Positions 1 to 7,784 of a stretch of DNA of 12,731 nt are shown piece after piece. The translations under genes and the position numbers were made by a program. This DNA is from Candidatus Zhuqueibacterota bacterium 4484_87 (lineage in GTDB: Bacteria > Zhuqueibacterota > Zhuqueibacteria > Thermofontimicrobiales > Thermofontimicrobiaceae). The stretch is from positions 1-12,731 of the forward strand of contig NATN01000035.1 of assembly GCA_002085355.1 (NCBI GenBank), in the 5' to 3' direction. Within the stretch, counting starts at the first letter, position 1. Every line of letters begins with the position of its first letter. The notes under the pieces are model-generated. The model saw only the letters and a program-made list of their open reading frames with translations. It had not been told where the DNA came from and did not search any database.

Positions 1-30
1 AGTTATTTCGCCCTTTTTTGTGATTATTAG

Positions 31-61
31 CAGACAGGAAAATTTTTTTTGTCTGTTGACA
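31..61. promoter_or_regulatory. Inverted repeats overlapping the -35 box (possible operator)
   Basis: CAGACA (31-36) is mirrored by TGTCTG (50-55); with A/T and wobble pairs the arms can extend inward to 41 and 45. A second, shorter dyad, TGTC (50-53), four bases, GACA (58-61), overlaps the -35 hexamer. Dyads placed here can be repressor or activator sites. The outer hairpin could instead be the remains of a terminator of a gene upstream of the window, although its T-run lies inside the stem rather than after it. Function is not shown. Confidence 0.3.
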
Positions 62-84
62 AATGTTTAAGAATTTAGTATCTT
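56..84 (+). promoter_or_regulatory. Probable sigma70-type promoter for pgi
   Basis: A perfect -35 box TTGACA (56-61) is followed after exactly 17 bases by TATCTT (79-84), which matches 4 of 6 positions of the -10 consensus. The region just upstream is a run of A and T (39-50) that could act as an UP element. Transcription would start near 91, leaving a leader of roughly 70 bases before pgi. Boxes and spacing are seen directly. Their use as a promoter is inferred, and the consensus may differ in this phylum. Confidence 0.6.
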
Positions 85-163
85 AAAAAACTGATAGTGA
101 ATAAAAATTGGGTTCTCAAAATAGTTTGTTAGCATTTGCATAGCTATATTCAAGGAATGGAAA

Positions 164-1465
164 ATGAATAATAAAATAACGATCAACATTGATTTTATCA
201 AAAAATTTGTTACAGAAGATGAATTGAACGGGATTTTTTCGGAGATTGAACGAATTAATCGACAATTAGAAGAGAGAAAAGGACCAGGCAGCGAATTTCT
301 CGGTTGGCTTGATTTACCGAACCGGACAATAGAATCGTATGCCGGATTCCAAGAGCTTGTCACTGAAATTCGTCAGGAAGCAGATGTATTCCTTGTAATT
401 GGCATTGGCGGTTCATATCTTGGTGCGAGGGCAGTAGTGGAAGCGCTTGAGCCGGGGTTGGATGAAAAGGGACCTATGAACCCTGAAATAATATTTGCTG
501 GCTACAATATTGATTCTGTATATATGACAAAATTGCTGGAATATTTGAAAACGAAAAGCGTTTATGTCAACGTCATTTCCAAATCAGGAACGACGACAGA
601 ACCTGGAATAGCGTTTCGTGTCGTGAAAGCGATGATGGAAAAAGTTTACGGTAAAGACGAAGCCCGGAAACGCATCATCGCCACAACGGACGAGAAAAAA
701 GGAGCATTGAGAAAAATGGCGGAAGAGGAAGGCTATCGCACCTTCACCATTCCCGCTGATGTCGGCGGTCGGTTTTCCGTTTTGACGCCTGTGGGTCTTT
801 TGCCCATTGCGGTTTCCGGGAATTACGCCGAGACATTACTCGATGGCGCTCTAAATATGAAAGAGATATTGCAGAATAGCTCTTATGATGTCAATATCGC
901 AAATTTATATGCGGCAATTCGCTATTTACTTTATAAAAAAGGAAAATCAATAGAAATATTGTCAAATTTTGATCAAAAATTGGTATATTTTGCTGAATGG
1001 TGGAAACAGTTATTCGGTGAAAGCGAAGGAAAAAACGGCAAAGGGATTTTTCCCGCTTCGGCTAATTTTACGACTGACTTGCATTCTTTGGGCCAGTACA
1101 TTCAGGAGGGGAGACGAGATTTATTAGAAACCTTTCTTATTGTCAAGAAAATTCAAGATCACATTATGGTGCCTGAAGATGAGAAGAATTTGGACGGTTT
1201 GAATTACCTCGCTGGCAAAACGTACCACGAGATTAATCTCAAAGCGCACCAGGGAACGGCGGAAGCGCATCGTGACGGAGGAGTGCCGAATATGACGATT
1301 TATTTGCCGGAGATAAATGCCTATTGGTTGGGATCCCTCATTTTTATGTTTGAAAAAGCTGTGGCGATTTCTGGCTATTTGCTTGGCGTCAATCCGTTCA
1401 ATCAACCGGGAGTCGAAGCCTACAAAACAAATATGTTCAAATTATTAGGAAAGCCTGGTTTTTAA
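164..1465 (+). CDS. pgi: Glucose-6-phosphate isomerase
   Basis: Interconverts glucose 6-phosphate and fructose 6-phosphate in the cytoplasm (glycolysis and gluconeogenesis). The 433-residue length fits the short bacterial form seen in Bacillus and Thermotoga rather than the roughly 550-residue E. coli form. Hallmarks visible in order are the glycine-rich sugar-phosphate site GIGGSYLGARA (80-90), SKSGTTTEPG (139-148), VGGRFSVLTPVG (200-211), the GESEGKNGKGIFP block with catalytic-type Glu286/Glu288 (285-297), TTDLHSLGQ with His307, HQGTAEAH (362-369), and Lys421 in EAYKTNMFKLLG, the position of the family's active-site lysine. AAGGAA (152-157) lies six bases before the ATG. It is the first gene of the string; the next gene starts five bases after its stop, so the two are probably cotranscribed. 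The protein looks intact with nothing missing. Confidence 0.97.
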   Translation: MNNKITINIDFIKKFVTEDELNGIFSEIERINRQLEERKGPGSEFLGWLDLPNRTIESYAGFQELVTEIRQEADVFLVIGIGGSYLGARAVVEALEPGLDEKGPMNPEIIFAGYNIDSVYMTKLLEYLKTKSVYVNVISKSGTTTEPGIAFRVVKAMMEKVYGKDEARKRIIATTDEKKGALRKMAEEEGYRTFTIPADVGGRFSVLTPVGLLPIAVSGNYAETLLDGALNMKEILQNSSYDVNIANLYAAIRYLLYKKGKSIEILSNFDQKLVYFAEWWKQLFGESEGKNGKGIFPASANFTTDLHSLGQYIQEGRRDLLETFLIVKKIQDHIMVPEDEKNLDGLNYLAGKTYHEINLKAHQGTAEAHRDGGVPNMTIYLPEINAYWLGSLIFMFEKAVAISGYLLGVNPFNQPGVEAYKTNMFKLLGKPGF

Positions 1466-1470
1466 GCGAA

Positions 1471-2760
1471 ATGATTGAAATAAAGTCAATTCAAAATAAA
1501 AGAATGGTCGCAGCGATAATTTCTATTTTGATTTTCATGCTCCTTGCTGGATGTGCAGATCGGAAACGAACAAACCCACTCGATCCGCAAAATCCAAAAA
1601 CCCACGGAAAACCGCAACACCTGCGCGTTTACTCGGAGCTGAATCATGTGTATTTGTCCTGGAATCCAGTGAATCTGGATGATTTGCGTGGCTACCGGAT
1701 TTATCGCAAAGCTGAAAAAGATGTGGATTTTACTCCAATCCATGATGTCCCACCGGATTCGGCGTTATTTGTGGATAAAAATGTAACTTATAACACGCGT
1801 TACACGTATCAATTAACAATTTTAGGGGAAGATTTTGAAACGGAACCCAGCGATTCGGATTCGATCATTCCGGGCCCGACAACGATCTGGGTCGGGGATG
1901 TTTATGATCGGCATATTTTTAAATTGTCTCACGATTGCGCACATGAAATTTTTCATCTTCCCATAAGTGGCTATCCCTGGGCTCTGGCATTGGAAAAGAA
2001 ACAAAATCAGATGTGGCTGACTGATGTACTTTTCAATGAAATTGTACGCGTGGATTTAGCTAATTTGCAACAGGTCGCCATCGGCAGGTTTTATTACGGC
2101 GATCCTGTGGACATTGAAATTGATGAAACAAATGATCTTGTCTGGGTTGCAGATGAAGATAGCGGCGTAGTGCATATTTATAGCATTAACGGTTTGCAAT
2201 TAAAAGAACTTCCCGGCTTTCAAAGAATCAGTGATATTGCCTGTTATTTCACTGACGGCAGTTGCTGGGTAATTGATTCCGGACAGAAGAAATTATTTTC
2301 CGTCAGAAAGGATTTTCGCATTACTAAAGCGACGCTCGAATTACAATATCCGTTTCGTTGTGCTGTTAATCAAAATGACGGTGCTTTGTGGTTGTTGGAT
2401 GACAATAAATTGTTGAAATTGAATCTTTTGGGTAAACTGGAATTTGCAGTGGAATATCAATTCAATGATCCTTATGATATTGCTGTCGATTCCGAAAATG
2501 GCCGTGTCTGGATTTTGGATTGGTACGACGGAGCGAATAATTCCAGGTTAATTTGCCTGTCATCTGATGGCGAAAAAATATGGGATAGATCCGGTTTCAC
2601 TTATCCTGAAAATGTCATCGGAAATCCTGATGATCACGGCTGCATTATCGCAGATACCGGTAATGGCAGGGTGGTAAAAATAACTGATGACGGAGATGTC
2701 TTTGGAGAAATTGACGGGTTTTATTATCCCTATGGTTTGGTGGTTGATAAAGAGAGGTGA
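1471..2760 (+). CDS. Lipoprotein with fibronectin type III domain and seven-repeat beta-propeller
   Basis: The N-terminus has a basic stretch (Lys10-Arg11), a hydrophobic core and a lipobox LLAGC with Cys28, so it should be a lipid-anchored envelope protein. I keep the ATG at 1471 because starting at the next Met (1504) would remove the positive charges of the signal peptide; its ribosome site is weak. An 'NPLDPQNP' linker follows the cysteine, then a fibronectin III-like domain (about 46-130, with YLSWNPV and LRGYRIYRK). The remainder (about 135-429) shows seven strands of the form W/I-hydrophobic-x-D (WVGD, WLTD, WVAD, WVID, WLLD, WILD, IIAD), typical of NHL or SMP-30-like propellers. No catalytic residues are recognisable; a binding or scaffold role is likely. 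It sits between pgi and a membrane phosphatase gene nine bases downstream and could be an external partner of that sensor, which is inference only. Confidence 0.85.
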   Translation: MIEIKSIQNKRMVAAIISILIFMLLAGCADRKRTNPLDPQNPKTHGKPQHLRVYSELNHVYLSWNPVNLDDLRGYRIYRKAEKDVDFTPIHDVPPDSALFVDKNVTYNTRYTYQLTILGEDFETEPSDSDSIIPGPTTIWVGDVYDRHIFKLSHDCAHEIFHLPISGYPWALALEKKQNQMWLTDVLFNEIVRVDLANLQQVAIGRFYYGDPVDIEIDETNDLVWVADEDSGVVHIYSINGLQLKELPGFQRISDIACYFTDGSCWVIDSGQKKLFSVRKDFRITKATLELQYPFRCAVNQNDGALWLLDDNKLLKLNLLGKLEFAVEYQFNDPYDIAVDSENGRVWILDWYDGANNSRLICLSSDGEKIWDRSGFTYPENVIGNPDDHGCIIADTGNGRVVKITDDGDVFGEIDGFYYPYGLVVDKER

Positions 2761-2769
2761 AATATAACT

Positions 2770-5220
2770 ATGCATCGCATCGGTTGGAAGAAAATTGATA
2801 CACTTATTTTTGTTCTAGGAATTTTAGGTCTTTTTGTTTATTTATATCTTTACCCAAAAAGTCTGCCTGAAGGCGCAATTAAGGCACCGCTTGATAAAAA
2901 GCTAATCGTTGAAAAGGCTAAAGAATTTTTAGACGCTCAATCTGTTGAATGGAGAAAATTCCGTGCTCGTCCTGCTTTTGTGCATAATGCCAATGCGCTG
3001 CATTATTATCAAATCAATTCAGGAATTGAACAGGCAAATAAAAAAATTGCTGATGGCGAAGTCCCTGTTTTTTATTGGCGCGTGCGTTTCAGACAGCCAC
3101 AGAATTTGGATAATCTCATCAAAGTTTCCCGTGAAAATGATGACACAGCGGAAAATGTCGTTCAGAAAATGACAAAGGACACGCTCATTGTCGATTTAAC
3201 GACGAAGGGGGAAGTTTTTGGATTTGCGATTTCGGTTTCTCTTGATTCAATTGAGGCAGTGCCGAGGGATAGTGCTTTGCAAATTGCGCTGCAATTTTTG
3301 CAAAGGCGTTCCCAAATAAATTTGAATGACTACCAGTTGTTGGACCCCGATGATACTGAAAATGATCTGACACCGGTGAAAAAGTTCGTGTGGGAACGCA
3401 ACACTAAAATTGACGACTTCAGCGAGAAGCTCACTGTCAAAGTTGCTGGTTCAGGAATTGTTCAATTTACCCGCTTTTTCAAACCACCAAAAAATTATCA
3501 AGCTTCCAATGACTATCCTGAACTCAAGGGGCTTATTATTGTTTTGGTTTTCGTTATCATTTTTATATTGATGCTTGTTTTGTTTATTTACAAGTCGCGC
3601 AATGATCAGATCGAGCAGAAACACAATATGCTTTTGAGTGTTTTTATCGCTCTTTTTTGGAGTATCATGTTAGTGCAAAGTCTTCTTGCTTCTGATACGC
3701 GAGGCTTATTGCTTTTCTTTATGCCACTAATTACCACGACTCCTTTTATCTTTTTAGGGTTTTTGATCGCCAGTAGCCTCGGTGAATCAGAAGCACGCGA
3801 AGTCTGGCCGGAAAAACTTTTTACCATTGACATGTTTCGCAGCGGCTCTTTCTTCTTCCCACAGTGGTCAATGTCGATTCTGCGTGGTTTCTCATTAGCA
3901 TTCATTTCGCTGGGAATTTTGGTGTTAGGAATCCAATTATTTGATTGGAAACTTGATTTTTTTACAACTATTGATAAGGAACAATTATACAAAAAGTTTT
4001 CCGTTGTGCCGGTCTTTTATATTTTTGTGCAGGGGGCAGTCAGCGTAAGTTTCGGTGAAACGGTTTTTCGTCTATTCACGATTTCTTTTCTGAAACGTCT
4101 ATTGAAAAAAACTGTATTTGTTTTTATTGCAGCAGCGTTGACCTGGCTCATTTCTTTCGGCGCTTATTCTCAAGTGCATTTTTCTTCTTTTTGGTTAACT
4201 CTGACGATGAACTTGGTTCTTGCGTGCTTATTGATTTTCTTTTTTATGAAATGGGATTTTTTGACAGTGCTTTGGGGAGCGTTTTCTTTTTATTTGATTC
4301 GCGAATTGCATCCTTTTCTCTTTTTTGGCAATGAGTCTTTGATTTATAATGGATACGCTCTGTGGGTGTTCTTGGGTGTTGTGTTTATCATTGCGTTGTT
4401 AGGGCTACGCAGCAAATATCAGGATAAGGTGCTACGAGAATACGTCCCGGATTACAAAATTAGACAACAGGAACGAGAGCGTCTCGCGCGTGAGTTGGAG
4501 ATCGCAAAACAGGTGCAGGCCAGTTTCTTGCCTGAAAAAAATCCCCAAATTAGCGGACTTGACATTGCCAGCGTCTGCATTCCGGCAAAAGAAGTGGGAG
4601 GTGATTATTACGATTTTCTGCCTTTGGGTGAAAGCAAGTTGGGTATCGTCATTGGCGATGTTTCCGGAAAAGGAATCCCTGCCGCGTTTCACATGACTCT
4701 CACCAAAGGGTTTTTAAAATCTCAAGCAAAATTAGATTTGTCGCCGCGGGAACTTCTGATTAATTTGAATGAACTTTTTTGGGAAAATGTTAAACGGGGC
4801 ACTTTCATCAGCATGATTTACGGCATTATTGATGTCCGGGAAAGAAAATTTACTTTTGCGCGTGCTGGGCACAATCCATTGTTGATTTTGAAATCTCGAG
4901 AGGGACTTCGTTCCGTGCTGCCAAAGGGACTTGCGTTGGGACTGACGAGCGGAGAGGTTTTCGGGAGCAATATCGATGAGTATGAACTTCCGCTCAGCGC
5001 GGGAGATGTGCTGATTCTTTATACTGATGGATTTTCTGAAGCGATGAACCCGGACAAGGAAGAATTTGGTGAGGAAAATTTGGAGAAATTGATCAGTGAA
5101 CTGGGACACCATTCTGCGCAAGGAATTCTTAACTTGATAGAAAATAATGTCAGGCAGTTCGTGGAGAGCGCGCCCCAGCATGACGATATGACGATGATAG
5201 TCATGAAAATTATGGAGTAA
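2770..5220 (+). CDS. Membrane SpoIIE-type phosphatase with degenerate CPBP-protease-like sensor
   Basis: The predicted role is a membrane-bound PP2C serine phosphatase acting on a phosphorylated STAS protein. Layout: membrane segment 1 (about 8-28); an extracytoplasmic domain (about 30-250) with YWRVRFRQP (102-110) and FVWER (206-210); about nine further membrane segments (253-546); a helical linker ending in ELEIAKQVQASFLP (575-588); and a SpoIIE/PP2C domain (590-816). That domain keeps GGDYYD (Asp612), DVSGKG (Asp630), ARAGHNP (697-703), YTDG (Asp753) and HDD (Asp805/806), so it is probably active. The membrane half resembles large CPBP (CAAX/Abi) intramembrane proteases: GESEAREVWPEKL (338-350), then GETVFR (429-434) where these enzymes have EExxxR, so the first Glu is Gly429; the next motif FxxxH reads F463...S467. 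The CPBP assignment rests on remembered family patterns. A ribosome site AGAGAGGTG overlaps the previous stop, supporting the ATG at 2770. Confidence 0.88.
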   Translation: MHRIGWKKIDTLIFVLGILGLFVYLYLYPKSLPEGAIKAPLDKKLIVEKAKEFLDAQSVEWRKFRARPAFVHNANALHYYQINSGIEQANKKIADGEVPVFYWRVRFRQPQNLDNLIKVSRENDDTAENVVQKMTKDTLIVDLTTKGEVFGFAISVSLDSIEAVPRDSALQIALQFLQRRSQINLNDYQLLDPDDTENDLTPVKKFVWERNTKIDDFSEKLTVKVAGSGIVQFTRFFKPPKNYQASNDYPELKGLIIVLVFVIIFILMLVLFIYKSRNDQIEQKHNMLLSVFIALFWSIMLVQSLLASDTRGLLLFFMPLITTTPFIFLGFLIASSLGESEAREVWPEKLFTIDMFRSGSFFFPQWSMSILRGFSLAFISLGILVLGIQLFDWKLDFFTTIDKEQLYKKFSVVPVFYIFVQGAVSVSFGETVFRLFTISFLKRLLKKTVFVFIAAALTWLISFGAYSQVHFSSFWLTLTMNLVLACLLIFFFMKWDFLTVLWGAFSFYLIRELHPFLFFGNESLIYNGYALWVFLGVVFIIALLGLRSKYQDKVLREYVPDYKIRQQERERLARELEIAKQVQASFLPEKNPQISGLDIASVCIPAKEVGGDYYDFLPLGESKLGIVIGDVSGKGIPAAFHMTLTKGFLKSQAKLDLSPRELLINLNELFWENVKRGTFISMIYGIIDVRERKFTFARAGHNPLLILKSREGLRSVLPKGLALGLTSGEVFGSNIDEYELPLSAGDVLILYTDGFSEAMNPDKEEFGEENLEKLISELGHHSAQGILNLIENNVRQFVESAPQHDDMTMIVMKIME

Positions 5221-5236
5221 CCGGGTGTGAGATTGC

Positions 5237-5252
5237 AGAGGATTACAAGTTG
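5237..5252 (+). promoter_or_regulatory. Ribosome binding site deciding a TTG start
   Basis: AGAGGA (5237-5242) lies seven bases before TTG (5250-5252). The first in-frame ATG (5298) would start inside the first membrane helix and drop the basic MKK end, so the TTG is the better start. Confidence 0.65.
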
Positions 5253-7283
5253 AAAAAATCGTTAATTTTGGGCACTGCTCTGCTGATCGTTATTCTGATG
5301 ATTGCAGAGTTTTATCTCAATCAAAATAGCAGCGTCGATGTGTTTTCTCCTCGCACATTAGTCATTGCATTTATGGTGCTTTTCAGCTATTTCATTTCCC
5401 GTTCATGGACGCAATCACTGTCCATTTACGGAAAAGTGAAAATCATTTTTGCCCTTAATTTGCTGCTTGGAGCAATCTACTATTTTTGTGCATTGTCGTC
5501 TAAATCTTTTTTCGACGACAATTTTAATATTCTCGGATTTATCATTCTCATGCTCGACTTGACATATATTGGCGTTTCGCTCAGACTTGTGCATGAACTT
5601 ATCATTGTCCAACGCAAAAAAAGCACCACGCGAAATTTCGTTCTGTTTCTCGTCTTTTTATTCAGTTTCAGCTTTTTTGTACAGCCGGATCAGTTCAACA
5701 CAACTGTCAAGCCGTCATTCCCGTTTATTATGGGACCCGATGGCTTTTTTCCCTCGTTGCTGACTACGTTAATGATTTTCGGCATGGTAATTAATTCTTT
5801 CCGTTTGAAGTGGATCAAATTTTTGAACAAAGGGCAGAAGATCAAAACCCTTTTTCAGTCGTCAGTTATTATTCTGATCTCTACGCTGCTAATCAGCAAA
5901 TCGGCATTTTTAGCAGACGCTGCTGGTGCAGTAAGTTTTCGTCTATTTGCATCATCTGTGTTCTTTTTGAATATCTATTTTTCATTCACAATTATCTTGA
6001 TTTTGCTGTACCTGCCTACTGCGGGAATTCTTGACAGAAAGGCAAAAGAACTCGCTTCGCTGCAACAATTATCACGTTCAATGTTAGGCGTTTTTGATTT
6101 AAACAAAGTTTTTGACATCATCTTGCAGCAAACAATCGAGATCACTGGCTCTAATTTTAGTTGGCTAATTTTGAAGGAGGAGGGGAAAAAATCTTTTCAA
6201 TTAGTTGCTGAAAATGGTATGCCTGAAAGAATCAAAGAAGTATTTGAAAATCCGGGACATTTGTCAGTTGTCAAATGGATCAATGAGAATAAAAATGTCC
6301 TGATGGTTGACCGTATCGGAAAAGATAGTCGCGTGTCAGATATTGAACAGTGGCGGCATCGAGCCGGGTCACTGCTGGCGATTCCTTTAATTTCCAATAA
6401 AAAAATATTGGGAATTTTGTTTGCTGTGAAAAATACTGAGTATGGATTTGTTGCCGATGATCGCAGTCTTTTGGCGATGTTTGTCAACAACGCTGCGATT
6501 GCCATAGAAAATGCTCAGTTGGTGGAAGAATCTGTCGCCAAGGAGAAATATGAGCAGGAGTTGAAGGTCGCACACGAAGCACAAATGAAACTTCTTCCAG
6601 CGAAGACACCCGACATTCCTTCCCTTGAAATTAGTGCGACTTGTATCACTGCCAATGAGGTTGGCGGTGATTACTATGATTTTTTTAAGTATAAGAATTC
6701 ATTGGGGATTGCCATTGGCGATGTATCAGGCAAAGGCGCCGAAGCTGCTTTTTATATGGCTGAAGGTAAGGGGATTTTGGAATCATTTGGCCAGATCAAC
6801 CAAACTCCTGCTGAACTGCTCTCTTTGACAAATGATGTGTTGTATAAGACACTCGATGCCAAGACTTTTATCAGTATGCTTTACGGTGTATTTGATCTGA
6901 AGAAACGTGTTTTCCGATTTGCCCGGGCGGGACATTGTCCGGTGCTTTATTGGAGTGGCGAGGAAGAAACAATTTATCTTGTCGAACCACCGGGAATGGC
7001 GCTGGGATTGGTTTCTGGTGATATTTTTAAAAAGACGCTCGATCAAGCAGAAATTCAATATCAAAAGGGCGATATTTTTGTGCTGTGCACAGACGGCGTT
7101 ACCGAGGCAATGAATGAAGAACAGGAAGAATTTGGCGAGGAACAGTTGTGCGAAGTCGTCAGCGACCATTTTAAAGAGTCCGCAGAAGAAATTCAGTCAG
7201 CGATTCTAATGAAAATTCAGGAATTTGTTGGCGGAGCGAGCCAACACGATGATCTTAGCTTGATGGTGATTAAACCGAGGTGA
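5250..7283 (+). CDS. Multi-pass membrane protein with GAF and SpoIIE-type phosphatase domains
   Basis: Second predicted phosphatase of the partner-switching cluster. About eight hydrophobic segments (roughly 4-23, 37-54, 65-82, 95-118, 128-145, 168-183, 204-222, 233-256) form an N-terminal membrane region of no family I recognise. A GAF-like domain follows (about 268-425, ending in NNAAIAIENAQLVEES), then the helical linker ELKVAHEAQMKLLP (437-450) and the SpoIIE/PP2C domain. Metal-site residues are present: GGDYYD (Asp474), DVSGKG (Asp491), CTDG (Asp615) and HDD (Asp667/668). The usual AGHNP reads AGHCP (560-564) and YTDG reads CTDG; both changes avoid the metal aspartates, so activity is likely. 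The catalytic domain is close to that of the gene before it, sharing EEFGEEXL near the end, which suggests duplication with a changed sensor. Start is TTG with a fair ribosome site. No terminator is evident after the stop. Confidence 0.88.
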   Translation: MKKSLILGTALLIVILMIAEFYLNQNSSVDVFSPRTLVIAFMVLFSYFISRSWTQSLSIYGKVKIIFALNLLLGAIYYFCALSSKSFFDDNFNILGFIILMLDLTYIGVSLRLVHELIIVQRKKSTTRNFVLFLVFLFSFSFFVQPDQFNTTVKPSFPFIMGPDGFFPSLLTTLMIFGMVINSFRLKWIKFLNKGQKIKTLFQSSVIILISTLLISKSAFLADAAGAVSFRLFASSVFFLNIYFSFTIILILLYLPTAGILDRKAKELASLQQLSRSMLGVFDLNKVFDIILQQTIEITGSNFSWLILKEEGKKSFQLVAENGMPERIKEVFENPGHLSVVKWINENKNVLMVDRIGKDSRVSDIEQWRHRAGSLLAIPLISNKKILGILFAVKNTEYGFVADDRSLLAMFVNNAAIAIENAQLVEESVAKEKYEQELKVAHEAQMKLLPAKTPDIPSLEISATCITANEVGGDYYDFFKYKNSLGIAIGDVSGKGAEAAFYMAEGKGILESFGQINQTPAELLSLTNDVLYKTLDAKTFISMLYGVFDLKKRVFRFARAGHCPVLYWSGEEETIYLVEPPGMALGLVSGDIFKKTLDQAEIQYQKGDIFVLCTDGVTEAMNEEQEEFGEEQLCEVVSDHFKESAEEIQSAILMKIQEFVGGASQHDDLSLMVIKPR

Positions 7284-7436
7284 TTAAAAAAAACGCTTTG
7301 CTGTTGATTTTCAATTTTTAAAATGCTAAATTGCAAGTGTATTTCCGTAATTGAATATGATGCTGAATTATCGTTTATGAAACCTAAAAACAAAAAGTGA
7401 TTGAGATATCCTCTCAATTGACCAGGAGGAGCAAGT
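7284..7436 (+). promoter_or_regulatory. Intergenic leader with candidate promoters before the STAS gene
   Basis: This 153-base gap is by far the largest between genes here, so an internal promoter is plausible. Two weak candidates are visible: TTGATT (7304-7309), 17 bases, TAAATT (7327-7332); and TTGCAA (7331-7336), 19 bases, TATGAT (7356-7361), the latter with a 5-of-6 -10 box but a long spacer. Neither is strong and I cannot choose between them. No coding sequence or intrinsic terminator is seen in the gap. Confidence 0.3.
7400..7429 (+). promoter_or_regulatory. Perfect 7-bp hairpin just upstream of a strong ribosome binding site
   Basis: ATTGAGA (7400-7406) pairs perfectly with TCTCAAT (7412-7418) around a five-base loop TATCC. 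Two more G-T wobble pairs could extend the base of the stem. Five bases later comes AGGAGG (7424-7429), the strongest Shine-Dalgarno in the cluster, seven bases before the ATG at 7437. The dyad could be a DNA operator or a leader hairpin that protects the message or exposes the ribosome site. Sequence and symmetry are seen; the function is inferred. Confidence 0.45.
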
Positions 7437-7784
7437 ATGGACTCATTTGAAGTCTCAAGAAGACAGAAAAACGAAGTCGAAATTTTGGAGATCAAGGGCT
7501 ATCTTGACGCCCACACTGCACCGTCCCTTGAGAATGCGATACAGGAATTGATCGATTCGGACACATATCAAATCGTCATCAATTTTCGGGATCTGGCTTA
7601 CATCAGCAGCGCCGGTTTAGGCGTGCTCATGGGATTTATCGAAAATATTCGCGAGCATGGCGGTGACATCAAATTGTGCGAAATGAATGAGAAAATTTAT
7701 CGCGTATTTGATCTTTTGGGATTTCCCAAGATTTATGACATCACTGAAAAAGAAGAAGATGCGGTACAAAAATTCAATAGGTGA
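7437..7784 (+). CDS. STAS-domain anti-sigma factor antagonist (RsbV/SpoIIAA type)
   Basis: A 115-residue single STAS domain, the usual size of anti-anti-sigma factors. Key blocks are EIKGYLDAHTAPSLENAI (18-35), VINFRDLAYISSAGLGVL (47-64) and FDLLGFPKIYDI near the C-terminus. By alignment to the DS(S/T)G phosphorylation site of RsbV/SpoIIAA, Ser58 is the predicted phosphoacceptor; the preceding Asp is Ser57 here, a common variation outside Bacillus. In the family, the unphosphorylated form binds the partner kinase, and phosphorylation breaks that complex. Its neighbours support this role: the next gene encodes the matching kinase and overlaps it by four bases (GTGA), and phosphatases lie on both sides. 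The start is set by AGGAGG seven bases before the ATG. The cellular target freed by the switch is unknown. Confidence 0.92.
   Translation: MDSFEVSRRQKNEVEILEIKGYLDAHTAPSLENAIQELIDSDTYQIVINFRDLAYISSAGLGVLMGFIENIREHGGDIKLCEMNEKIYRVFDLLGFPKIYDITEKEEDAVQKFNR

Noticed and set aside
3606..3992. Open reading frame of 128 codons on the - strand
   Set aside because: Antisense to the membrane segments of the phosphatase; no ribosome site or recognisable family.
4040..4330. Active CPBP/CAAX protease
   Set aside because: The EExxxR motif lacks its first Glu (GETVFR) and the expected His after the next Phe is Ser467, so activity is not supported.
4732..5181. Open reading frame of 149 codons on the - strand
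   Set aside because: It lies wholly antisense to the well-conserved phosphatase domain, has no recognisable domain or ribosome site, and its protein is of random character.
6783..7169. Open reading frame of 128 codons on the - strand
   Set aside because: Antisense to conserved PP2C motifs, so explained as a shadow of that frame.
7312..7333. Inverted repeat CAATTT / AAATTG after the second phosphatase gene, as a terminator
   Set aside because: Only six A/T-rich pairs around a ten-base loop and no T-run after it; it overlaps candidate promoter boxes instead.
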